Origin: Gibbula magus
Lineage: Eukaryota; Mollusca; Gastropoda; Trochida; Trochidae
Direction: 5' to 3'
Assembly (NCBI GenBank): GCA_936450465.1
Contig: OW388296.1
Location: 40,576,023-40,640,022, forward strand
DNA: 64,000 nt
The notes beneath the pieces were generated by a model that was given only the letters and a program-made list of their open reading frames with translations, did not search any database and was not told where the DNA came from. Shown piece by piece: positions 12,945 to 22,900 of this stretch. Position 1 is the first letter of the stretch. Each line of letters starts with the position of its first letter. Both the position numbers and the translations under genes were made by a program.

Positions 12945-14168
12945 TTAGATATACAAGCAGCTTGATTGTTGACTTCTGTGCAATTAAGTTAGTATTTGAG
13001 TCATCCCATCTCTCTTAATAGGAGTCACTTAACAGTTGTGATAATAACTGCTTTGTTTTATTGAGAGTCGTTGATGTAACATCTTGTAACATCTAAATAT
13101 CTTTTGAGTAACTAGATATGAATGAAAAAAATCACTTTGGAATTTCATTGTACTTCAATGGATATCTTTAATGTCTGTAACTATGTAAAGAAAATGAGAA
13201 TTATCCTGATACATTTGTACTGTTGTTGATTATGAATATGCTATTATGTTAATTGAATTATTTGCTTTTATAGATTTAAAAGAACTCTTTTGCATAACTA
13301 TTTGTATCCCTTTCTAACTTGGGATTAAATTTGTTGATATAATGTTGTACTTAATTTGTATTTATAGACAATATTTATTCCATATGCATGTCTTGGACAT
13401 ACTTGAATTTGTAAAGTTTCTCATTGTATTTTTATTTACAGACGCTGTGCACAAGACCAGTAGACCAGCCTCAGAACCAGCCGCTTCATCTGTCATTGTT
13501 TTTATAGTGATAACTGTTTGTAAATGACTCATGATTCCTGTAAATTGACTATTCAAAATTGTTTCATCATTAGTTTTTAGTGATTTTTATTTAGCTGATG
13601 TACATTTTCCCAATTATATGTAGCCATTCTGTAAATGAGTTTTGATTTCTGTAAATTTTGTATTCAGATATATATATTTTTAAGTAGTTTGCATTAGTAA
13701 TTTTTTTAGTACTTTAACTGACATGTATTATATTGATAAAGCTGATGTCTTGCCATTCTGTATTCTTTCAATGAGTTTTTAATCTTGTAAAATGACAATT
13801 GAGAATTATTTTTGAAAACACTTGACAAGTTTGACACTAATAAATTTCTATTATTGCTTTGTTTAACTGCTGTGCATTGTACTAGTATCTAGCTGTTTTC
13901 TATTTTGTAAATGAGTTGATTCTTGAAAATTGTGAATTCCAAATTTCTTTTGCAAAGTATGAAAAGCACTAATATATTCAATGTTATATCTTTGTATACA
14001 CTGTTTTTTTAATACTGAGAACTCAATAAAATTGCCTTTGTTCAAGAAATGTGTTTGTATTAGTTCCATTACAGAGTTAATATTTATTAGTTTTATCCTA
14101 TTGATATCTTTCTGCTGAGAACTTAAAAATCTAAGCTCTGGAATCAAACTATTATATCTACTATTGAT
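12945..14168. repeat. AT-rich degenerate tandem stretch
   Basis: Loose repeats of motifs such as ctgtaaatgagttttgatt and ttctgtaaat recur between about 13500 and 13920 at uneven spacing. A splice-acceptor-like ttacag at 13441 precedes a short open segment, but nothing protein-like is seen. Confidence 0.5.
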
Positions 14169-14411
14169 AATAAGAGTAAATCCATTGTAGCTACGGTAAT
14201 AGGAGTAAATCCATTGTAGCTAATATGAGTGGAACCATTGTGGATCAGTAGAGTGAAACCGTTGTGGATCATTTGAGTGCAACCATTGCCGTTCATAAGA
14301 GTGCAACCATTGCCGTTAATGAGAGTGCAACCATTGCCGATCATAGGAGTACAACCGTTGTGGATCATGGGAGTGCAACCGTTGTGATTCATGAGAGCGC
14401 AACCGTTGTTG
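14169..14411. repeat. 24-bp minisatellite with CAACCGTTG cores
   Basis: About ten 24-bp units of the form gagtgcaaccattgccgatc. It lies just inside the right inverted terminus of the 1573-14544 structure. The sequence outside the array up to 14544 uses the same words (ctgcaacggtgttg), so the array probably grew from subterminal element sequence. Confidence 0.85.
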
Positions 14412-15357
14412 CCACTTATTAGCTGCAACGGTGTTGTTCGCTAATTTGCATGGTAAATTCGAAATTTCAGTCGCGCCGTTGTGGAACGGTCTAGTAAAAC
14501 CACTGCTGCAATGGTGTTGCAAAGTGGAGTTTTTTTTGTAAGGGTAGAGCACAATAACTTATTAAACGATTATTACTGATAGAAAATAAAGATTGATTTT
14601 AGTCTAAACATAAATAAAATAATTAGATGATAGATTTGTCAAACCAAGAAACAATAATCAAATTTGTTTGAAGTTTTTTTCAATTGCCACCCCTGTGTTG
14701 AAAATGGATTATCGGGAAGGTCTGCAGATCATGCAGATTTTCTGTTTTCAATGTCGTAGTTTTAGACAGGCATGCAGCTCAATGTTACCAAAAACTAGAT
14801 GTTGAGATATGTTTAAAAATATCACTGATGAAATGTTTGCAGGTGTAAAACATTTGAAAAGCATTACAAGTTTTTGCTTTAGAAGTTATTGTATGTTATG
14901 TTCAAATCCTGCAAACGTGTGACGGCTAAAAATAGCACTGTGTTGATACCTGAATACTACGATTGCAATTGAGAAATTATCAGCATAAAATTAAAATCAA
15001 ATTACATTAAATATGACATTACTTTTTATCAAGAACTTTGACAATCTGACAATTTGATTTGTAGTATTTGTATTGATATGCATGATTTTACTTTTGACTG
15101 TCGCAAAACTTTTAGTACCTGCTTACGTCACTCAATCACGCTGTTAGTGTCATGTAACCAGCATTTCACTGATGTTTATAAACAATATGAAGTTCGTTCA
15201 CAAGTGCACACATTTATTATTGTTTTTATACAAAAACATATACTTAGTCTTTTGCAAACATTAACATTTTAGGACTGGTTAATATTGCCAGAGACCGGTA
15301 TTTTTAATGACTGCCTGTCCCGTGGACTGGCTGTTAAAAAAGCCAGCGGGAACACTG

Positions 15358-15790
15358 TCTATGATTACTTTGTGAAGCTCTACGATTACTTTGTGAAGCT
15401 CTACGATTACTTTGTGAAACTCTACTATTACTTTGTGAAGCTCTACTATTACTTTGTGAAGCTCTACGATTACTTTGTGAAGCTCTACGATTACTTTGTG
15501 AAGCTCTATGATTACTTTGTGAAACTCTACGATTACTTTGTGAAACTCTACGATTACTTTGTGAAGCTCTACGATTACTTTGTGAAACTCTACTATTACT
15601 TTGTGAAGCTTTACAATTACTTTATGAAGCTCTACTATTACTTTGTGAAGATTACAATTACTTTATGAAACTCTACTATTACTTTGTGAAGCTTTACAAT
15701 TACTTTATGAAGCTCTACGGTTGCTTTGTGGAACTATGATCCCTTTATAGATTGCTTTGTTTAACTCTACAATTGCTTTTGATTGCTTTG
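15358..15790. repeat. 21-bp minisatellite, right block
   Basis: About 18 copies of the same 21-bp unit as at 1-1196, becoming degenerate after 15725 (gattgctttgtttaactcta and similar). It is the other half of the array interrupted by the 1197-15357 element. Confidence 0.95.
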
Positions 15791-16380
15791 TCAAACCCTA
15801 GGATAGCTTTGAGGCCTTTAAGAATACCCTTCCAATGAACAAAAAGCACTTGATTGTTGAAATTCTGTGTAGAATTATACTAGAATATAATATATTTGTA
15901 TGTTTGATGACGATTTATTTCATTCGTTTTACTTAAAACAACATTGGTGGAAGTTGGACAGAGCAGGAGATTGGGAGGACATTTAGGGTCAAAATGTTGC
16001 CATCGTGCTGTGATATTCTTGGCTTATCAAGCTTAAGGAATCAGTATTTAACCCCCGGGTGAAACAACCAAGAGGTTTTTTGTTGTGGCGCAGCTGGTCT
16101 GTCCCTAACTTAAGTGTTCTTAAATCAACTCCTTCCACAGTTTTTTATCAACCTTTCTGAAACTTGACACATGCTTTGGATATACATCGGTGATACGCAT
16201 GTTGGACGGATTATAAATATATCTATATTATATAAGATAAGCTAATTGAACATGAATTGAAAAGGTTGTTGGTTTTGAGGAAGTGTACTGTAATTTCACT
16301 GACTCTGATCTACATATGGCAGGTAAAATGTTATGATAAAGTAGGTCATGATTTCACTTCCTTTTATGCATTTCAATGTA
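15791..16380. other. Unassigned sequence upstream of the SINE
   Basis: I see no gene, clear repeat or RNA here. The part near 16080-16250 (ccttccacagttttttatcaacc) has the look of dispersed repeat DNA, but I cannot place it in a family. Confidence 0.4.
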
Positions 16381-16710
16381 GGTGTCAGTAAAAAAATACT
16401 CAGTAGTTCATTGAGCACAGTGGTGCCAACGGCCTGGGTTCGAATCCCGGTGGAGACACCATAAATTTGTGACCTGGGTCTTATACTGTGTTGTGCCCTT
16501 GGGCAAGGCATTTCATCCACATTGCACTCAGTCCACCCATTTGTAAAAATGGGTACCTGAACATATATGGTTGCGCAGAGCGCTTAGTAGCTGCACCGAA
16601 AGTACAGTTCCTTCAGGGTCATAATGTACCGCCATTGAGCAGTGCTTGCACTGGATATTAGGCATTAAAATGTATATTATTATTTTATTATTTTATTAAT
16701 AGTATTTTAT
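16381..16710 (+). mobile_element. tRNA-derived SINE with a conserved central domain
   Basis: The head is tRNA-like. It starts GGTGTC and ends GGAGACACC, which pair as an acceptor stem, with a D-arm-like ctcagtagttcattgag and a consensus B box GGTTCGAATCC at 16437-16447. The body contains ttgtgcccttgggcaaggc and gtccacccatttgtaaaaat, words of the central domain shared by SINEs of many marine invertebrates. The tail is an ATT-rich run. The region is in the intron just before the PDZ exon of the plus-strand gene. Confidence 0.75.
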
Positions 16711-16943
16711 TAGCCCATCCATCCATGCTTTCTTCTGTAAACTTTTCGCTTTTGACTTCTTCTCCAGAACCACTGGCTCTAAAGAGTTGAAATCTTGTGT
16801 ACAGACTTCATGGTCAATGAGGATTATAAATTGTAGATTTGGTGACCCTGTGACCAAATAAGTCACATGTGTGACGACCTAAACATCTTATTTCATCTTC
16901 TTTTCAGTCTAGAAACTGAACTGTTGTTTATTTCTGTCTACAG

Positions 16944-19900
16944 GAGGCTACAGGGGACATGTATACACTGGTCGAGTCAGTAGCTTCTGGGTCTATAGCC
17001 GAAACCAAAGGCATCCGGGTCGGTGACTGGATTCGCTCAATCAATGGCAAGCCTCTGCAAAGTAAAAACGAGGCAAGTTGTGGAATTATTTCTAATCATT
17101 TATACTTCCAGTCATGTTATCTGCTTATTTATTGAAAGGTGTTGAGATGATAATTGACCTTTTGTTTTTTGTATACCTATTTACTAAAACTAACATAAAA
17201 TTCTGAAGTTTCACTTTCATCATTCTGTAGATTTAAAGCTAGTTCATGTTTACAGGCTCATCACACACAGTTTGACCAATATCCTGAGATCCAATTGGTC
17301 AGCCAGAGACCGGTAGCCATCTTGGATAAAGCGAGACCACACATGTCAAAGATCCGCACAGAGCGGGTTTCCATGGTACCTCTAAAGATCACAAACATCC
17401 CAGCAGTCTACTCTCCCTCCAGCCCTGTTGTTCATTCTCCGTACAGCATGTCCCCGAGCACCCCCAGCCCACAACTGTGGGGTCACGGTCAAGCTGTCAG
17501 CCCAGTACGACCTGCCCAGCGTCGACCAGAACGTATCCAAGAGACATATGCTAACCATGAAGCACAGCAAAGTCCCGTACCTCGGCTTGGGTCGCCTTCA
17601 AGTCCACAAAATGACTGCAACTTGGTATCACGAGGAGCCTGCCGTGTTTCATCACCAGGGAGATGTTCATGCAAGAAGGAGATTAACTTGCCTGGACCCA
17701 ATGAGTTCATAGCTCAGCTCTCCCCTGAGGACAACGTCAGCCCTGTGCTCAACAGCATGGCTAGTGTGGGCAGTCCTCGGTCTCCTAGAGACGGCCAGAT
17801 TCCTAGTACTAAAGTCTTCCTTTGTGGCAATACTGCTACAGAGGTTGGTGAAATGATTCTATCTCGTAGTCAGACTGGTCAGAAAGTTGCAAAGGATTTG
17901 AGTGTGCAACATTTTAAGTTTTCTCTGAGACGAGTAGTGAACAGTGACATCTTTGTTGACTCCTGGCAGAGGAAAAACGGGCAGCACAACCATGTGATGA
18001 ACGGGAACGGCTACTTCAACACGACCACCACCTCCTCCTGCAACCAGTGCGTGCTGGACAGTGAGACGGCTGTGAATGTGGAACTCTTTGTGATCCAGGA
18101 TGAAAACTTCTTCCACCATTGTTCTCCGTTCATGTTTGTTGAGGACAGCATCTTCCTCGTAGCGTTCAATGCTCAGAGGATTTTGATGAACATGTCCACT
18201 GAGAACAAGAAACTCGAACAAATCATCCACACCATACATAGCCATGTTGGCAGTGCGGCAGCCATTGAACTGTATGGAGTTCTGTCTGGCGCTCCAGGGG
18301 AGGACCACATGGGTGATGAAGTGAGGACGATGTTCTACACAAACGATAAACAACATGGCAAATACTCTGTCTCAGTTCCCAACATAAACTTCATAACAAG
18401 ATTGAACAATCGAGAAGCTATATCAGACCTGTATGGTACTGTGTTGAACCTGACGTTGTGTAGAGGACAGAGGAGGTCTTCGTCCTTAGAAACGATTGGG
18501 GACCGACTGTCCAGACTGGAGAACGAAGTACGCAGCGTGTGGACAAACGAAGAAGTGAGGCAACTTGTTGCTGCTGCTACGCAAACCCGGGACCTGGTCC
18601 TTCACCCGGACCTCCTCAACGTTCTCGACCAGATGGGTTCTCTCATAGGCTTTACAGGTGGGGCTTTCTTTGTTGTATTGTTTATATAATTGTGCAATGC
18701 CTTGTTGTAAATTCATGTCAGTATCATCAGTATGCTACTTTCTGGTAATCACAATTTCACTAAAATGCAAAATGATTTCTTTTGTTTGCAAAATTTAAGT
18801 TTACATTGAAGATAAAATGTATATATAAGGGAATTATTCTTGATTTGAGAGTCACCAATACACTCCCAGCGTAAAATTGACTTTAACTTGGGAACATATT
18901 GTGGCCAAAGTTTGACATGCATTGAATCAATGAGGGGTGTGGGTTAGTGCAGCAGCATCAAAAGTCCCTGTAGGGAGTTACAAATAAACTCCATGCATCG
19001 TGGCAATGATTTTGTCACATGTTACAGAAGTATCTCATTCACTGACAAACCCATGAAAAACCTGTATCTTCTCATGAGATATTATCATTTTGTCAATGAT
19101 GTTGACTGAAGAAATGTTTTTATTGTCATATATATTATGTGCATGTACTAAAGCCCCATGAATAAACTTGCAGACAAATCTCGTTCCTTCCAAGAAACAA
19201 ATGGCATCCAAGATTACTTTGTCCATCCCCTGAAGGTACAACAACGTCTCGTGTCTCTGTGTTTTGAGTCACGAGACATTGACAGCGACATCATGTTGCG
19301 GCTGTCCTCCACTGGAATGTTGCCACGTAGCAGCCTCTTGTCCTTCCTGCACAGTGTTGTACCCGATGTGGAACTCTTCACCAAATGTCTTCTTGCACTC
19401 GGGATCGTGTATGATATGGGTGAGTCACTGAGGAAAGATGAATATAGATTTTGTACAAATTTTTCAATTTGATTTTTGTAGTTTATTCAATGATCCTACT
19501 TTTTGCACAGCCTCTTATCTTGTAATAACATAAAACAATACCCTTATCCTTTGCCGCTGTTCTAGCTAAAATGTAATCACCACCTCAAACAGCAAACCTT
19601 CTGCACTATGATGTTCCATAATATGAATGTACAATTGCTCACCAGCTGTCTGTTTGTCCCGCAGGCCCCGCACACAAGACGAGCTACATTTAGCACAGAC
19701 TCTTATTTTGTAATAAACATACATCAAAACTTTTATCCTTTGCTCCTGACCAATCATCACCTCAAACAACAAGGGACACACCTTTTGCACAACGATGTTC
19801 CTCAATTTGAATATGCAATGGCTCTACAGCTGTCTGTTTGTCCTGCAGGCCCTGCACAGAAGACAAGTCAAGGCCAGGAGCAGACGTACCTCTTTCCTTA

Positions 19901-22900
19901 CTACCTCGAGGATCTGCCCTGTGACAAGGAACTCCCCGGGCCGGATGACGTCTGCTTGTATGCAGTGTTTAGCAAGGCTGTGCCACGAAGTCTCTTCTAC
20001 AAGTTGGCGTCTGCTCTTGCACAGAAGGAGGATTGTGTCAAGGTCACCTTCACCAAAAAGAGGCTCTGTGTCGTGAAGCTCAAATACGTGGTTCTAAAAC
20101 TGCTGTTTGATCAGATGAATGACCAGATTATCATCATCATTGATAAGTAAGAGAACCTGTGTCTTTATTTGTGAATAAAACACTTGTAGTCAAGTACTTC
20201 AACTACAAAATATGTATCATACAATTGATAGCAAACCCTCGGTCTTCAGTAGTGGTATACAATTTCAAATGTGGTAGTGAAATACAATCTCTAGGCATGA
20301 TAGTGAAATAAGCTCTCAACTCTGAGTAGTGACTTAAGCCTTCAGTCCAGAGAATTGAAATAAATCCTCTCTCTTGTAGTGAAATTAAATCTTGGCCGAA
20401 TGTAGCGAACTCAGCTCTCAGTCTTTGGTAGCAAACCAACTTCTTTGCCCACTGTAGAGAAAACAATTCTCAGCTCTTTGTGGTGAAGTAAGCCATCATT
20501 GCTCAGTTGGGAAGTAAGCCGTCATTGCTCAGTTGGGAAGTAAGCCGTCATTGCTCAGTTGGGAAGTAAGCCGTCATTGCTCAGTTGGGAAGTAAGCCGT
20601 CATCGCTCAGTTGGGAAGTAAGCCGTCATTGCTCAGTTGGGAAGTAAGCCGTCATTGCTCAGTTGGGAAGTAAGCCGTCATTGCTCAGTTGGGAAGTAAG
20701 CCGTCATTGCTCAGTTGGGAAGTAAGCCGTCATTGCTCAGTGGGGAGTAAGCCGTCATTGCTCAGTTGGGAAGTAAACCGTCATTGCTCAGTGGGGAGTA
20801 AACTCTCATTGCTCATTTGGGCAGTAAGCTCTCATTACTAATTATGAAATAAGCCCTCATTTCTCAGTTGTGAAGTCCTCTACATACTGGAGCAAATTAA
20901 AATCACTACCCATGATAATGAAGTACGAAAAGAACTCTTCAACTCACTATAATGATACTTACGTTTAAATACCCTGTTCTGTATATTCTGTTGTGTATAT
21001 CCATAAGAATGTTTCATGTAATACTAATGTACCTAATAAGAAAAGATGATTTCTTCTCTTCAGGGGAAGTAACTCTGGACGGGAGAACCAGGTCCTGCAA
21101 CTACTACAGCAAGTGTTCGCTTTCAACATAGGGTCCAGTCGTCACTATACTCTCGGAATCACCTGCCCGCTTCCTGATGGCCACACCCACAATCCGGGTC
21201 ATGTGATCAGCTTGAACATCAACGGTCCAATCAGATGTGGGGCTATCTGCCTCACCTCACACAAAAGAGTCAAGAAATGGATCACTGCCAATAAACAGAT
21301 GGTAGGAAACTTGGTTCAAATGTGGGGAGAAGATAATCTATAAATCTTAAACTTTCCTTGAAAAGTTTAAATATTCAGTCAGATTTGGGTACCTTTAGGA
21401 GCTAGCTGAATTTAGCTGGGTACTAGATACTGTATTTCCTCTAAAGGGGGCAAGGTCCTTATAAGCATTTAAGGGCTTTTACCTCTGGTGGTTATTGGAG
21501 GCCGGGCCTGTATTTTTGTCCCCCGCCGCAACGCGGAACGGGGGACTATGTATTCAGCGGCGTCCGTACGTACGTACGTCACATTTCTTGTTAACGCGAT
21601 ATCTCATGAAGCGTTTTATCAATAGTCTTCAAATTTGGTGTCAGTCTACATTGGAGGATGACGCAGACACCAGTCAATTTTAATGGCCTTGACCTTATTT
21701 TCAAGGTCACCTCGACACTTCAACCACTTTATTGTCTCTTGATATCTCATGACCGGTTAGACATAATGTCTTAATATTTGCTGACAGCCTATATTGGCAG
21801 TTTACGCAGACACAAGTCGATTTTGATGACCGTTAATTTATTTTGAAGGTCACCACAATGTTTTGACCACTTTTCGAACTCTTGTTTACGCAATATCTCA
21901 TGAACCCAAGCACCCAAAGTTGTCAAAGTTGGTGTCAGTCTACATTGGGTGATGACGCAGACACCAGTCGATTTTTGTGACCTTGACCTTATTTTCAAAG
22001 TGACTGTGACACTTGACCAAATGATGTGTCTTACTAAATTCAATGTTAACGGCGGAGGACATTGCCATGTTAGTGGCAAACACTTGTATTTTTTACGTTT
22101 GATTAATAGTTAACTCTAGGACTCACATGCTTGTGTGTACAGTCTGTATAACAAGGACCATTGCATATGATTCAATGTAACACATGTACAGTATTCCTAG
22201 CTAATAAGATATGGTGTAAGGTGCAATCTCATGTATGCATATTATGTATTTCTCTCTTCTTACCTGTACATGTGTTAATTAAGGTAACAAAATTTACCTG
22301 TGTATATGGTAAATGGACCCATCAATCATGCATCAAATAAATGTTACATTATGATAACACAACGATATATGAACGATAAAATTTTGTATTCTGAATACCT
22401 TATTCGCCGTAATAGAAGCCCTGGGCGTTTAAAAAATTGGAAAAAAGGGGGCGTTTATATAAATGACCTTAAAAAATCGTAAAAAGGGGGCGTTTATTTT
22501 TAAAAATGTCTGTTGATGTCCAAAAGAAAAAAGGAACATCGATTTTAATCAAAATAAGTGTATCATATAAATGTAAAGAAGAGTTAAATGTAGTTGTTGG
22601 ACTTCTTCCAAGAGAGTTGAGCAAGACAATTTCCTGTTTCTTAAAACATGGCGGTCGCATAGAATGTGTAGTGCCTGATCGCCGGGGGACTGAATATACC
22701 ATGTACCTTACACTTTACTGGACATAAGAGGTTGATAGCAAGATTGAAAACTCTTCTTCAGTGAAACATCAGTAAGGTTAGTCGATACAAAAGGGGGGCG
22801 TTTATTAGGGGTAATTTTCCGCGAGTCAAAACTGGCTTAGGGGGGCGTTTATTAGGAGAGGGCGTTTATTAGGATGAATACGGTACTTCAAAACAATATT

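Larger units (their letters stand above)
1573..14544. mobile_element. TA-flanked inverted-repeat composite element of unknown family
   Basis: The ends are CCCTTACAAAAAA at 1573 and its reverse complement ending at 14544, each flanked outward by TA. Subterminal sequence on both sides is rich in GTTGCA and AACCGTTG-like words, and the right side carries a 24-bp array of them. Without the piggyBac inside, about 6.8 kb remains, AT-rich and without any convincing protein frame. It could be one large non-autonomous element with a TA target duplication, or two separate related MITEs in inverted orientation. I cannot decide from one copy. Confidence 0.4.
1197..15357. mobile_element. CA-ended, hAT-like composite element splitting the minisatellite
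   Basis: The left end reads CAGTGTTCCCG and the right end CGGGAACACTG, an 11-bp perfect terminal inverted repeat. Both ends go on into related ACCGGTATTTT sequence. Flanking 21-bp repeat DNA resumes on each side with TCTAT present twice (1192-1196 and 15358-15362), which fits a 5-bp target duplication. CAGTG-type ends are typical of hAT transposons, although most hATs duplicate 8 bp. Removing the nested material (1573-14544) leaves about 1.2 kb, the size of a non-autonomous element. No hAT transposase is visible. Confidence 0.6.

Noticed and set aside
15285..15668. 127-residue frame into the second 21-bp array
   Set aside because: Made of element terminus plus minisatellite; same artefact as the first array.
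16381..16460. Functional tRNA gene
   Set aside because: The B box is good, but the A box and anticodon arm are degenerate and the unit continues into a SINE body with an AT-rich tail.
17428..17712. Overlapping frames within the linker/Roc exon
   Set aside because: Shadow frames of the spliced PDZ-Roc-death gene.
19608..19848. N-terminal extension of the COR exon frame
   Set aside because: This part is the duplicated intron sequence. The real exon starts at the acceptor before 19849, and phase agrees with the preceding exon.
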